Positions 7,763 through 16,918 of a DNA stretch of 31,006 bases are shown here, piece by piece; positions within the stretch are counted from its first letter, which is position 1; each line of letters begins with the position of its first letter. Position numbers and translations under genes: made by a program. The notes beneath the pieces are model-generated. The model searched no databases and had not been told where the DNA came from. It saw only the letters and a list, made by a program, of their open reading frames with translations. Source of the DNA: Flavobacteriaceae bacterium TMED81 (lineage in GTDB: Bacteria; Bacteroidota; Bacteroidia; Flavobacteriales; Flavobacteriaceae); assembly GCA_002171575.2 (NCBI GenBank), contig NHEI02000031.1:1-31006 (forward strand), in the 5' to 3' direction.

Positions 7763-9154
7763 ATGTCATTCCGAGCCGAAAAAGACACCTTAGGAGTTGT
7801 AAACGTACCCGCAGATAAGTATTGGGGTGCCCAAACCGAACGTTCAAGAAACAACTTTAAAATTGGTGATCCAGGGTCGATGCCGATTGAATTAATTTAT
7901 GGGTTTGCCATTCTTAAAAAGGCAGCTGCCTATACCAATGCTGAGCTCGGTGAATTGGAAGAACGCAAACGAGACCTCATTGCCCAAGTCTGCGATGAAA
8001 TTACAGAAGGCAAGCTTGACGATCAGTTTCCACTCGTGATTTGGCAAACGGGTTCAGGAACGCAGTCTAATATGAATGTCAATGAAGTCGTTGCTAATCG
8101 TGGTCATGTGTTGGCGGGTAAAATTTTGGGGGAAGGTGAGAAAACATTGCACCCCAATGATGATGTAAACAAGTCGCAATCCTCCAACGACACCTTCCCG
8201 ACTGGAATGCACATTGCAGCGTATAAGCGAATCGTTGAAAATACACTCCCAGCATTGCATCAGCTCAAAAAAACGCTTGCTGAAAAGTCGAATGCATTTA
8301 CAGATGTGATTAAAATTGGGCGAACGCATATGATGGACGCTACCCCATTGAGCTTGGGGCAGGAGTTCTCTGGTTATGTAGCACAAATTGAATATGGGAT
8401 CAAAGCCATTGAAAACAGCTTACCGCATCTCGCCGAGTTGGCATTGGGAGGTACGGCGGTTGGAACAGGAATCAATACCCCTGACGGCTATGCAGAGCGT
8501 GTTGCCGCCTATATTGCAGAGTTTACCGGGCATCCGTTTGTCACAGCGCCCAACAAGTTTGAAGCGCTAGCAAGCCATGATGCTTTTGTAGAAACACATG
8601 GTGCTTTACGTCAAGTTGCCGTGTCACTTAATAAAATCGCACATGATATTCGTGTCATGTCAAGTGGTCCAAGATCAGGGATTGGCGAGTTGTCGATACC
8701 AGCAAATGAGCCAGGGAGCTCGATCATGCCTGGAAAGGTCAACCCGACACAGTGTGAAGCCCTAACCATGGTTTGTGCACAAGTCATCGGAAACGATGTT
8801 TCTGTTGCGTTTGGTGGTGCACAAGGCCACTTTGAACTCAATGTGTTTAAACCACTTATGGCTAATAATCTTCTGCAATCAGCTCGCTTACTTGCCGATG
8901 CAGTCACAAGCTTTGACATGCATTGTGCTCAGGGCATCGAACCCAATACGAATGTCATTCAAAAGCTTGTTGACAATTCCCTGATGTTGGTGACCGCACT
9001 CAATACGAAAATTGGATATTACAAAGCCGCTGAAATCGCTCAAAAAGCACATGAGGAAAACACAACACTACGCGATGCTGCCATAGCGACTGGATATGTA
9101 ACAGGTGAAGAATTTGATCAATGGGTTCGCCCCGAAGACATGATCGGTCGTTAG
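7763..9154 (+). CDS. fumC: Class II fumarate hydratase
   Basis: Converts fumarate and water to malate in the TCA cycle, as a cytosolic homotetramer without an iron-sulfur cluster. At 463 residues it has the usual FumC length. The N-terminal DTLGVVNVPADKYWGAQTERS matches the family start. The catalytic-His region reads KIGRTHMMDATPLSLGQE. The fumarase/aspartase signature GSSIMPGKVNP lies at residues 318-328 and carries the catalytic-loop serine. Substrate-site segments TGSGTQSNMNVNEV and SSNDTFPT are intact. Those sequences and the C-terminal domain favour fumarase over aspartase or argininosuccinate lyase. The gene is alone on this strand, and its TAG overlaps the stop of the convergent 59-residue gene. 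The start is ATG 7763. Confidence 0.96.
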   Translation: MSFRAEKDTLGVVNVPADKYWGAQTERSRNNFKIGDPGSMPIELIYGFAILKKAAAYTNAELGELEERKRDLIAQVCDEITEGKLDDQFPLVIWQTGSGTQSNMNVNEVVANRGHVLAGKILGEGEKTLHPNDDVNKSQSSNDTFPTGMHIAAYKRIVENTLPALHQLKKTLAEKSNAFTDVIKIGRTHMMDATPLSLGQEFSGYVAQIEYGIKAIENSLPHLAELALGGTAVGTGINTPDGYAERVAAYIAEFTGHPFVTAPNKFEALASHDAFVETHGALRQVAVSLNKIAHDIRVMSSGPRSGIGELSIPANEPGSSIMPGKVNPTQCEALTMVCAQVIGNDVSVAFGGAQGHFELNVFKPLMANNLLQSARLLADAVTSFDMHCAQGIEPNTNVIQKLVDNSLMLVTALNTKIGYYKAAEIAQKAHEENTTLRDAAIATGYVTGEEFDQWVRPEDMIGR

Positions 9155-9330
9155 ACCCTCCCTTTTAGCGCATTAAAAGCCCAACCGACAGCGATAAAGC
9201 CCGTGCCTGTCAAGCTAAATCCAAAAGAATATTCTGGGTACTTAAGCGCACCTAACAAGATAATACCGATGCCTATCAATGTAAGAATGAGTGAGGCAAT
9301 CCCGAAAATCACATTTTTATTAAACTTCAT
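9151..9330 (-). CDS. Small two-helix membrane protein, 59 residues, last gene of the men operon
   Basis: A frame from ATG 9330 to TAA 9153-9151 encodes 59 residues with two hydrophobic segments (about 7-29 and 37-54) and a basic C-terminus ending NALKGRV. Its ATG overlaps the menE TGA as ATGA, which implies translational coupling and supports its reality. Its stop overlaps the fumC TAG on the other strand by three bases. From memory it resembles short flavobacterial proteins labelled CAL67264-family membrane protein; I cannot verify this. No function is known. Position at the end of a quinone operon suggests, but does not show, a membrane role linked to menaquinone. Confidence 0.75.
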   Translation of the reverse strand: MKFNKNVIFGIASLILTLIGIGIILLGALKYPEYSFGFSLTGTGFIAVGWAFNALKGRV

Positions 9331-10361
9331 GAAAAGTCGATTGTTTGAAGGGTTTGGTGTCGAAGAATTTTTCCATTAGCACGAACGAAATGCGAAAGTA
9401 CGAAATAATCCTTTGGCTTCTCGTACCTACTGAGTGTATCGAGTTTTGAAATGATCCTTTTGATTTGATTTGGCGCTTGCCCTTCAAACACGATAGACAA
9501 AGACTGTCCCAATTGTTTATCTGGTTTTCCAAATACAAAAAACGGTACTGAAATAACCGCTGAAAGCACTTTCTCAATCTGTTCAGGATGCAATTTAATC
9601 CCACCAGAGTTAATCACATAATCACTCCTTCCTCTCCATACAAACTCGGTGGGGGATATCAAATCCACACAGTCTGTCGTAATAAGTTTTTCGATACCAA
9701 TATGGGGCGCATGAACGACCAAAGCATCTCCTTGCATATAAAATGTCACATCGCCAACCGCCGTGTACTGCCTTTCCCCTTTACTCAGGTTTTGAAGGGC
9801 AACATGACTATAGGTTTCTGTCATTCCATAGGTAGAAAAAATACGACTGGCATGCCCCTTTACCGCAGCTCTCAGGGAATCATCGACAGGAGCTCCTCCG
9901 ACAATGATTTGTTTAAATTGGTCAATGTGGTCGATAGAATTGTGCAACTGGTGTGGTGTCATTGCCGTGAAATCGTAGGTTTTGGAAACCCCAAGCGTTG
10001 CGGTTGGTTCGATAATATCGATCCATAATCCGGCCAATAAAGCCCGAATGAGCATCATCTTTCCTGCGATATGCCGAACAGGCAAACACAAAAGAGCCTG
10101 CTGCTTCGGTTGCAGATTGAATGCCTTGATTGTTGTCATCGCAGAAGCAGACAACATGGTTTTGGGAGCGAGAATTTGAGTGGGTTTGCCGGTAGAACCG
10201 CTCGTTTGGAGCACAAGATCGGGGTCATCGGAAAACCAATCCAAAATAAAACGACCCAATTCGCTTAGGTATTCCTGCTTTTCGTTACTGAGCTCATGTG
10301 CATACGACAACAGATGGTCACGATCATAGGATACTCCATTGAGACGAAAATCAGAATGCAT
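9327..10361 (-). CDS. menE: o-Succinylbenzoate-CoA ligase
   Basis: An ANL-superfamily acyl-CoA synthetase that activates o-succinylbenzoate with ATP and CoA for menaquinone synthesis. The P-loop TSGSTGKP is at residues 53-60, followed by the YGMTETYSH adenylate motif, the hinge region WRGRSDYVINSGG, and the C-terminal catalytic lysine in ANGKILR. The protein has 344 residues from ATG 10361, which is short for the superfamily but usual for Bacteroidota MenE, whose N-terminal subdomain is reduced. The frame stays open 58 codons further upstream inside the CPBP gene. ATG 10361 is chosen because it overlaps the preceding TGA as TGATG and gives the MenE-like start. It sits among menC, menA, menB and menD. 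Confidence 0.92.
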   Translation of the reverse strand: MHSDFRLNGVSYDRDHLLSYAHELSNEKQEYLSELGRFILDWFSDDPDLVLQTSGSTGKPTQILAPKTMLSASAMTTIKAFNLQPKQQALLCLPVRHIAGKMMLIRALLAGLWIDIIEPTATLGVSKTYDFTAMTPHQLHNSIDHIDQFKQIIVGGAPVDDSLRAAVKGHASRIFSTYGMTETYSHVALQNLSKGERQYTAVGDVTFYMQGDALVVHAPHIGIEKLITTDCVDLISPTEFVWRGRSDYVINSGGIKLHPEQIEKVLSAVISVPFFVFGKPDKQLGQSLSIVFEGQAPNQIKRIISKLDTLSRYEKPKDYFVLSHFVRANGKILRHQTLQTIDFS

Positions 10362-11278
10362 CAGGAAGGATTTGAAACAGAACCCGTCAATTTTAATTTC
10401 CAGGCACTCCACTTGTATTTTTTGCTGAGAATAAATCCAACCAATGAATATATGATCAATGGAAGGATAATATATTCTGCCAATACAGGGTCTGAAACAT
10501 CTTTGTAAAGCGAGTTTGTTTGAAAAGCAGTCCAATCAGACGTCACCAACAAAGCGATGACTAAATTATTGGCAGCGTGGAAACCGATAGAGAGCTCAAG
10601 TCCTTCATCCATCAAGGTGATTATTCCTAAAAATAGTCCTGTGATGATGTAAACTGAAATCAAGCCATACCCCAATTTTGCTACTTCTGGATTCAAGGAG
10701 TGAAGAAGTCCAAAAGAAATGGAGGTGATCAACAATGGAGCCAATCGATTCTTGAGAGCTACACCTAACCCTTGAAACAAATAACCCCTCATCAACAATT
10801 CTTCAGCTGTAGTTTGCAAAGGAATCATCAATACGGCAATTAGCATAAGTCCAAAAAATCGTTCAGGTTCATAGTTCCAAACATAATCATCTGGGGATAG
10901 TGCCAAATCGATAGCTAGGGATAAGACCGCTAAAACAGTCACTACTAAAAACGAAAAAGCGACACGACTCCAGTCAAAGGACGAACGACTCGTCACAAGA
11001 AATTTGAGTGGATGATCGTGTAATAAACGAGAAATCACGAGAATCCCAAAAAAAGCAAATGCAAAGGGCAAAAGCATATAAAATAGAGTCGTATTCGGTT
11101 CGAGAACAGAAAGCATTTCGGTTTCTGACATGCCAGCTAACTTTCCAGCACCTGCCTCTGCCATTAAGGCAATCCCAAATGGCATAGAAGCTATAAAATA
11201 AATCAATACAATTAGAAAAATACCAACGATATACCGCCACGCATCTGATTTTCCTTTATATGCATTTTCTATAAACAT
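10361..11278 (-). CDS. CPBP-family intramembrane metalloprotease (Abi/Rce1-like)
   Basis: A 305-residue polytopic membrane protein with about seven or eight hydrophobic helices. The CPBP catalytic motifs are complete: EExxxR at Glu159-Glu160-Arg164 (AEELLMRGYLFQ), FxxxH at Phe189-His193 (FGLLHSLN), and His234 in GFHAANN. Known members are CAAX-type proteases, bacteriocin-immunity proteins and sigma/anti-sigma processors; the substrate here is unknown. It sits inside the menaquinone operon between menC and menE, overlapping the menC end by 10 bases and menE by one, so co-expression is near certain. A role in prenyl-quinone metabolism would be speculation. Confidence 0.9.
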   Translation of the reverse strand: MFIENAYKGKSDAWRYIVGIFLIVLIYFIASMPFGIALMAEAGAGKLAGMSETEMLSVLEPNTTLFYMLLPFAFAFFGILVISRLLHDHPLKFLVTSRSSFDWSRVAFSFLVVTVLAVLSLAIDLALSPDDYVWNYEPERFFGLMLIAVLMIPLQTTAEELLMRGYLFQGLGVALKNRLAPLLITSISFGLLHSLNPEVAKLGYGLISVYIITGLFLGIITLMDEGLELSIGFHAANNLVIALLVTSDWTAFQTNSLYKDVSDPVLAEYIILPLIIYSLVGFILSKKYKWSAWKLKLTGSVSNPS

Positions 11279-12315
11279 GTTTTCAACGTAAAATCCGAGA
11301 GTTTATTGGGATCAAATCCCATATTTTGACCTCTAAGATACAAAGGTGTATCGATATTGTTTGTAAATAATCCACCCGTTCCAAGCCCTTGTGGCCGATT
11401 AATTTGTTTTGTGCTTGCCCATTGGGTAATTGCATTGAGCCCAATATTGCTTTCAAGCGCACTTGTTGCCCACCAGTCAACAGTAAGCTTTTCGGCTATT
11501 GACACCCACTGATCAGCACCTTGCCACCCTCCTACCAAACTCGGCTTGATAATAATATATTGTGGTTTTGTATCTTGGATCAAAGTTACTTTCTCCTGTT
11601 TAGAGGAGATACCGATCAATTCCTCATCCAGTGCGATTGGAATTGGCGAATTTTTGCATAAAGTGGCCGTTTCTTTCCACTGACCAGGAGCAATGGGCTG
11701 CTCGATGGAGTGAATGTTGTACTCTGAAAGTCTGTTCAATTTTTGCATGGCGTCTTCAGGTTGAAAAGCACCATTTGCATCTAAGCGAAGCGTAAGATCG
11801 GAACTGTGAAATCGTTTTCTAATATGGGCTAAGAAATTACATTCTGATTCGAAATCAATTGCACCAACTTTGATCTTGATACATGAAAATCCTAGTTTAA
11901 TTTTTTGCTCGAGTTGAGTCATCATGGTCTCAACATCGCCCATCCAGATCAATCCATTGATTGGAATCATTTGTTGTTGATGAACAAACGGCGTGTCAAA
12001 ATGCAATAAAGGATGATGTGAGTCTAATCCTGAAAAAGCCATTTCAATGGCAAACTGCACAGCAGGTGCTTTTGAATAATGTTGGAGAAGAAACTCCTTT
12101 CCCTCGTTTAGATATTGTGGAATTTCCTCCAAAATGTTTTGGACAATCTGTGGAGACTCTGGGCTAAGCCCTTCAATGATGCTACATTCGCCGATGCCAT
12201 ATTGATTGCCTTTGGAGATTTGAATCAACCAACTGTCTTTGTGACGCAAAACCCCTCTTGAAGTTCCGCCAGGAGTTTTGAATTGAAGTTGATGTCTAGT
12301 CCATGAGAATTCCAT
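11269..12315 (-). CDS. menC: o-Succinylbenzoate synthase
   Basis: An enolase-superfamily enzyme that dehydrates SHCHC to o-succinylbenzoate. It has 348 residues from ATG 12315. Catalytic Lys147 and Lys149 form the KIK motif (CIKIKVG). Metal ligands are Asp179 (RLDANGAF), Glu205 (SIEQPI) and Asp230 (ALDEEL), and the opposite-face lysine is Lys257 (IIKPSLVGG). Further features are SALESNIGL at 285-293 and the C-terminal GLGTGGLF. The frame also contains TTG at 12321, two codons upstream. I chose ATG because it lies just two bases after the menA TGA (12320-12318), a normal coupling distance. Related enzymes such as N-acylamino acid racemase are possible by fold, but the men context decides. Confidence 0.93.
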   Translation of the reverse strand: MEFSWTRHQLQFKTPGGTSRGVLRHKDSWLIQISKGNQYGIGECSIIEGLSPESPQIVQNILEEIPQYLNEGKEFLLQHYSKAPAVQFAIEMAFSGLDSHHPLLHFDTPFVHQQQMIPINGLIWMGDVETMMTQLEQKIKLGFSCIKIKVGAIDFESECNFLAHIRKRFHSSDLTLRLDANGAFQPEDAMQKLNRLSEYNIHSIEQPIAPGQWKETATLCKNSPIPIALDEELIGISSKQEKVTLIQDTKPQYIIIKPSLVGGWQGADQWVSIAEKLTVDWWATSALESNIGLNAITQWASTKQINRPQGLGTGGLFTNNIDTPLYLRGQNMGFDPNKLSDFTLKTCL

Positions 12316-12317
12316 AC

Positions 12318-13205
12318 TCAAAAGACAATTAACAACAAACTAAACGAAATGGCATAAAAGAAAGTCAACAAAGCGATTTTTTTGAGTTCTGGGTCGAAGT
12401 TTTTCTCGTTATGTTTTTGAAACACAACCTTAATATGGAGCGAAATCGGAATCATCATTATCAACGACATTACAACAAAGGCAATGGCATGGTAGATCAA
12501 GCCGTAAACAACTGTTAAAACAATTGGAATACCAACCAGTGCCAGTTGATATAAGGCCGCTTTTTCAGCACCCAAACGAACAGCAATCGTGGTTTTCCCA
12601 AATTGCTTGTCGTTTACTCGGTCGCGCATATTGTTAATATTTAACACTCCCACAGATAATAACCCGATCGAGATCGCTGGAAAAATCAACGAGAGATCCA
12701 ATTCGAATGTATATAAATAATGGCTGCCTAAAACACTAACACACCCAAAAAACAGAAAGACAAACAAATCTCCAAAACCCTTATATCCATATGCATTAGA
12801 ACCAACTGTGTATCGTATGGCAGCAACGATGGCAAGAAAGCCCAATCCGAGAAAAGTCAAAGCAGTTTTACTCAATCCAAAAGCACTGTAAACCAGTAAA
12901 ATCGTCAAGAGTACAGCAACACCAGAGATGATAAAAATTGCTTGGCGGAGCTGCGTTCTAGATATCAGTTCAGATTGAAGGATTCTTTTTGGACCAAGTC
13001 TTTCATCATTATCTGTTCCTTTGATACCATCGCCATAATCATTGGCAAAATTGGAAAGCAATTGATAGCAAACCGTAGTGAGAATAGCGAGTGTAAATAC
13101 GCTAACATTAAACTCATTTTTTAATAACGCTGCCGCTGACCCAACTAATATTCCAGAGATGGAAAGCGGAATGGTTCTCAATCGAGCTGCTCTGATCCAA
13201 GTCAT
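12318..13205 (-). CDS. menA: 1,4-Dihydroxy-2-naphthoate polyprenyltransferase
   Basis: A UbiA-family integral membrane prenyltransferase that attaches the isoprenoid tail to DHNA with loss of CO2, giving demethylmenaquinone. It has 295 residues from ATG 13205. Up to six further codons are open to a TTG at 13223, but MTWIRAARLRTIPLS is the expected MenA start. The first prenyl-diphosphate/Mg motif is NFANDYGDGIKGTDNDERLGP (around 52-71). The second is the NNMRDRVNDKQFGKTT region in the following helical loop. Eight or nine membrane helices are visible. The gene ends with TGA two bases before the menC ATG. Confidence 0.94.
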   Translation of the reverse strand: MTWIRAARLRTIPLSISGILVGSAAALLKNEFNVSVFTLAILTTVCYQLLSNFANDYGDGIKGTDNDERLGPKRILQSELISRTQLRQAIFIISGVAVLLTILLVYSAFGLSKTALTFLGLGFLAIVAAIRYTVGSNAYGYKGFGDLFVFLFFGCVSVLGSHYLYTFELDLSLIFPAISIGLLSVGVLNINNMRDRVNDKQFGKTTIAVRLGAEKAALYQLALVGIPIVLTVVYGLIYHAIAFVVMSLIMMIPISLHIKVVFQKHNEKNFDPELKKIALLTFFYAISFSLLLIVF

Positions 13206-13238
13206 AAAAGTCACCCTATTCAAAAATTTGATTGTTCA

Positions 13239-14057
13239 CTAAGGGAATTTAGGGTATTTGTTGAAATCAGGCCGTCGCTTTTCCAAAAAAGCATTTTTAC
13301 CTTCTTGTGCTTCTTCCGTTAAATAGTACAATAGCGTTGCGTCCCCAGCGAGTTGCATCAAACCGTGTTGCCCGTCTAATTCCGCATTCAAACTGCGTTT
13401 GATCATGCGAAGTGCCAAAGGACTTCGTTGTTGCATAAGCTCACACCATTCCAGTGTAGCAGATTCCAAATCTTCCAAAGGGACAACGCGGTTCACCATA
13501 CCCATATCTAAGGCCTCTTGCGCGCTGTACTGCTTGCATAAAAACCAAATTTCACGTGCCTTCTTTTGCCCGACATGGCGTGCCAAATAGGACGATCCAA
13601 ACCCCCCGTCAAAGCTACCTACTTTTGGGCCAGTCTGTCCAAAAATGGCATTTTCACTCGCAATGGTCAGATCACAAACGACATGGAGAACATGACCACC
13701 TCCGATGGCATACCCATTGACCATGGCGATTACCGGCTTGGGCAACTCCCGAATTCTTTTGTGTAAATCAAGTACATTCAAACGAGGTACACCATCATCT
13801 CCAATATATCCGCCGATTCCTTTAACATTTTGATCCCCACCACTGCAAAAAGCTTTATCACCTGTGCCTGTAAAAAGAACGATGTCGATATCATCACGCT
13901 CTCTGCAAATTTCGATGGCTTCAAGCATTTGCGTATTGGTCTCGGGACGAAATGCATTGTAAACCTCTGGACGGTTGATCGTAATTTTAGCAACTCCGTT
14001 GTAGATTTCAAACAAGATGTCGGAGTAGGTTTCTATGGGCTTCCAAACTGGTTTCAT
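13239..14057 (-). CDS. menB: 1,4-Dihydroxy-2-naphthoyl-CoA synthase
   Basis: A crotonase-fold enzyme that closes the second ring of o-succinylbenzoyl-CoA to DHNA-CoA. It has 272 residues from ATG 14057; a TTG two codons earlier is open but less likely. Oxyanion-hole and family motifs are FCSGGDQNVKG (70-80) and NGYAIGGGHVLHVVCDL (114-130). The GQTGPKVGSFDGG segment (140-152) has glycine at the position where some MenB enzymes carry an aspartate. This is the E. coli-like, bicarbonate-dependent type. The C-terminus (KRRPDFNKYPKFP) is the usual MenB tail. It lies between menD (25-base gap) and menA. Confidence 0.96.
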   Translation of the reverse strand: MKPVWKPIETYSDILFEIYNGVAKITINRPEVYNAFRPETNTQMLEAIEICRERDDIDIVLFTGTGDKAFCSGGDQNVKGIGGYIGDDGVPRLNVLDLHKRIRELPKPVIAMVNGYAIGGGHVLHVVCDLTIASENAIFGQTGPKVGSFDGGFGSSYLARHVGQKKAREIWFLCKQYSAQEALDMGMVNRVVPLEDLESATLEWCELMQQRSPLALRMIKRSLNAELDGQHGLMQLAGDATLLYYLTEEAQEGKNAFLEKRRPDFNKYPKFP

Positions 14058-14082
14058 ATTCAATTTTTTACAAAATTAAGAC

Positions 14083-15855
14083 TTAATCTGAATGTTCACT
14101 TAAAAACTTAAAATAGGATTGTAAAACTAGGTCATTGGTCGTTGAAGGCGTTCTAATTTCCAATATTTTTCTACGATTAGATTTTGAAAAAAATCGACCT
14201 AAAGCCAACCGCAGACCAATGCTAGTTCGCACACTTTGATAGGACAAGTCATACTGTTTTGCCATGTGTTTTACAGTTCGCTTATGCTTGGTTTCAAAAT
14301 AAGTTTCAAAGCCAGGCGTTTCTTTGGCATTTGGTAATATCCTAAAAATACCTCCTCCGCCATTATTGACGACAATCAACCTGAAATTAGCTGGAATATT
14401 TTGATTCCAAAGGGCATTTGCATCGTAAAAGAAACTCAAATCACCTGTGATTATCAAAGTTGGTCTGTCACTACCTACAGCTGCGCCGACCGCTGTCGAA
14501 ATACTTCCCTCAATTCCACTTGTCCCTCGATTGCAAAAGGATTGGGAATCTGTTGGCACAGGAAATAACTGCGCATATCGAATCGGGGAACTGTTTGCCC
14601 ACTGAAGCAAATAATTTTTTGGAATCGCACGCATGATTTTATCAAAAACCAACAGATCACTGAATGGCGTGTTTGCAAGAAAACTATTGTGTGCGATCTC
14701 TCGTTGTCGAGACAACTGAAGCCACTGATCTTGATAATTCGCTTTGGAGTCAGATGAAGAGGTCAGGTCAACAAAAAAAGAATTTGGATCAATCTGAAGG
14801 TACTGAACGCCCAAATAATAGGTGTCAAGCGGTCGATCAGTTCCGACATGATGGTGTGAGACTCCTTTGTATGATCGCAACAACGATTTTATCTTTTTCG
14901 AAACCACCATACCCCCCATTGTGATAAGAAGGTCTGGGGCGAGTGATTGAAAAATCTCTTGGCTATTTTTTTGCTTCTCTATCGGTAAAATCACCCGATC
15001 GATATGGGAAATAAAGTTGTGGTGATGAAGATTGGAGGTGATTTCATGTAGGACGACAACCCTTGGGTCATGCGCTAAAACCGAAATGCTCTTTGCATCT
15101 AAAGCATCTGGTGAAAGCGTTCCCACCACAACAAGGATACGTTTGGATTCATTCCACTTTGATTGAACGGATTCGAGGTTTTTTGGTTGCGGGTTTTTTG
15201 GCTGTTTCACTCGCTCGACTACGAAGTCATTTTGATCATGAAAATCGTAAAGGGGTTCTTCCAAAGGGATATTAACGTGTACTGGACCTTGTTGAGAAAG
15301 CATTTCAGAGAGCACCTTTTGAAGGTATTTTGTGTTGTTCTTTTCAATTGTTTTTTGTTGACTCTCTACCTCTTGCAGAGTAGATTGCACATCAATCAAT
15401 TGCTGCGTATTGCTCTCAATAATTGCAGATTGATTATGTGTGATATCCTGTAAAAGCGAAGTTTCTGAAATGAGGTGTTTTGAAAACACACCAGATTGCC
15501 TAATGGTTTGACCATTTCCAATATCGATTTGATACGTTGGACGATCAGCGCTTATTACCACAAGTGGATACCGACTGTAATATGCTTCTGAAACAGCTGG
15601 ATAGATGTTTAAAAGTGCAGATCCTGAAGTACACAGCACAGCAACTGGCTGATGAAGTTGTTGAGAAAGTCCGATTGCAAAAAAGCCAGCAGAGCGCTCG
15701 TCAACAATACTGTAAGTCGTAAACGCTTTGTGAGTTGTTAATCCAACTGTAATCGGGGCATTTCTTGAACCAGGTGCAATAACGATATGGTGAACTCCAT
15801 AATTGAGAAGTTGTTGAATTACCAAGCGAACAACGGGTATGGTTGAGAGGTTCAT
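14083..15855 (-). CDS. menD: SEPHCHC synthase (2-succinyl-5-enolpyruvyl-6-hydroxy-3-cyclohexene-1-carboxylate synthase)
   Basis: A thiamine-diphosphate enzyme that adds the succinyl semialdehyde unit from 2-oxoglutarate to isochorismate. It has 590 residues, slightly longer than E. coli MenD (556). The N-terminal Pyr domain has VIAPGSRNAPI and the conserved glutamate in SIVDERSAGFFAIG. The middle of the Pyr domain reads TSGSALLNIYPAVSEAY. The C-terminal PP domain holds the ThDP/Mg motif TGDLSFFYDANAL (near residue 470) through VVNNGGGGIF. An unusually Gln/Ser/Asn-rich linker (around 135-190) accounts for some extra length. ATG 15855 is 27 bases from the menF stop on the same strand. Confidence 0.95.
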   Translation of the reverse strand: MNLSTIPVVRLVIQQLLNYGVHHIVIAPGSRNAPITVGLTTHKAFTTYSIVDERSAGFFAIGLSQQLHQPVAVLCTSGSALLNIYPAVSEAYYSRYPLVVISADRPTYQIDIGNGQTIRQSGVFSKHLISETSLLQDITHNQSAIIESNTQQLIDVQSTLQEVESQQKTIEKNNTKYLQKVLSEMLSQQGPVHVNIPLEEPLYDFHDQNDFVVERVKQPKNPQPKNLESVQSKWNESKRILVVVGTLSPDALDAKSISVLAHDPRVVVLHEITSNLHHHNFISHIDRVILPIEKQKNSQEIFQSLAPDLLITMGGMVVSKKIKSLLRSYKGVSHHHVGTDRPLDTYYLGVQYLQIDPNSFFVDLTSSSDSKANYQDQWLQLSRQREIAHNSFLANTPFSDLLVFDKIMRAIPKNYLLQWANSSPIRYAQLFPVPTDSQSFCNRGTSGIEGSISTAVGAAVGSDRPTLIITGDLSFFYDANALWNQNIPANFRLIVVNNGGGGIFRILPNAKETPGFETYFETKHKRTVKHMAKQYDLSYQSVRTSIGLRLALGRFFSKSNRRKILEIRTPSTTNDLVLQSYFKFLSEHSD

Positions 15856-15881
15856 AGCAATGGCAAAGGTACAAAATGCTC

Positions 15882-16913
15882 CTATTGTTCACTAGCCAAT
15901 ATACGCCCCATCGTGTTTGCCTTTTGCAGCACCTCTTGCCATTCGTCTTGTGGATCGCTTTTTTCGGTGATTCCACCCCCGACATACACTGTCGCCATAT
16001 CGTCTTGGATCGACATACACCGGAGATTAACATAAAGACTTGTTTGCTCTGGGCAGACAACCCCCAAAAATCCCGAGTATAAAGATCGATTCAATCGTTC
16101 ATGACGACATATAAAGTCAAGTGCCATCTGTTTTGGCACTCCCCCAACGGCCGGGGTTGGGTGAAGTGCTTGAGCTGCATCAATCGGAGAAATTGACAAT
16201 TCTGCCGTTATCGTTGTCCGTAAGTGCTCCAAATGACCAGCACGGATGGTTTCAGTATCAGAATATTCTATGTGATCACTTGTAGTGTATTGCTCTAACG
16301 TGTTTACAATTTCTCGAACAACAAACTCCTGCTCTTCCTTCTCCTTGTTTCCCCATTCACTTGAGCCATAAGGTCGCGTCCCCGCCAAAGCCATCGTTTG
16401 CAAACGATGACCGCTCATTGTGATAAGCCGTTCAGGAGTTGCTCCCATCCATACCCCATAATCGGGGTGAAATAATAGGTAGTTGAAGGTGTTTGTGTAC
16501 TGCGCTAGGATCTTTTTAAAATAAGACAATGGCGAATTTACTGCACCATTGTATCGAAGGGAAGTCGCCAGCACAACTTTTTTGAGAGGTGATTCTTGAA
16601 TACTGGAAAGGGCCTTACCAATCAGGTTGGTGTGTTCTATGTGCTTATTTTCTAAATCAAGCCATTCTATTTCTTTCGATTTAGGCGTTGCAATTTCTGA
16701 ATTGTAGTCAAGATCAAGAATCTTGTGGGAGTGGATCGAAAAATACATTGAAGAGTCAAAAGGGCTTACAATAAACTTTTTATTTGATTTTTCAGATGTC
16801 CCGAAATCGAGAAAAGCTGTCAGCTTGCTTTGATTTGGTTGTCGAAAGACAACAAATGGCAATTTGTTGTGAAAATGGTGTTCAATACCTTCAAAAAATG
16901 ATTTCGAGGTCAA
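15882..16913 (-). CDS. menF: Isochorismate synthase
   Basis: A chorismate-utilising enzyme that makes isochorismate, the first committed step of menaquinone synthesis. It has 343 residues, compact compared with E. coli MenF (431). Visible motifs are the conserved lysine region LKKVVLATSLRY (110-121), GATPERL (157-163), AGHLEHLRTTI (225-235), HPTPAVGGVP (251-260), YSGFLG (279-284) and VGGGIT (311-316). The start is TTG 16913: a TAA lies five codons upstream in frame, no ATG or GTG is available, and the next Met is about 55 residues in. TTG sits five bases after the thioesterase stop, consistent with coupling. Salicylate or EntC-type siderophore function is disfavoured by the men context. Confidence 0.93.
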   Translation of the reverse strand: MTSKSFFEGIEHHFHNKLPFVVFRQPNQSKLTAFLDFGTSEKSNKKFIVSPFDSSMYFSIHSHKILDLDYNSEIATPKSKEIEWLDLENKHIEHTNLIGKALSSIQESPLKKVVLATSLRYNGAVNSPLSYFKKILAQYTNTFNYLLFHPDYGVWMGATPERLITMSGHRLQTMALAGTRPYGSSEWGNKEKEEQEFVVREIVNTLEQYTTSDHIEYSDTETIRAGHLEHLRTTITAELSISPIDAAQALHPTPAVGGVPKQMALDFICRHERLNRSLYSGFLGVVCPEQTSLYVNLRCMSIQDDMATVYVGGGITEKSDPQDEWQEVLQKANTMGRILASEQ

Positions 16914-16918
16914 AACCG

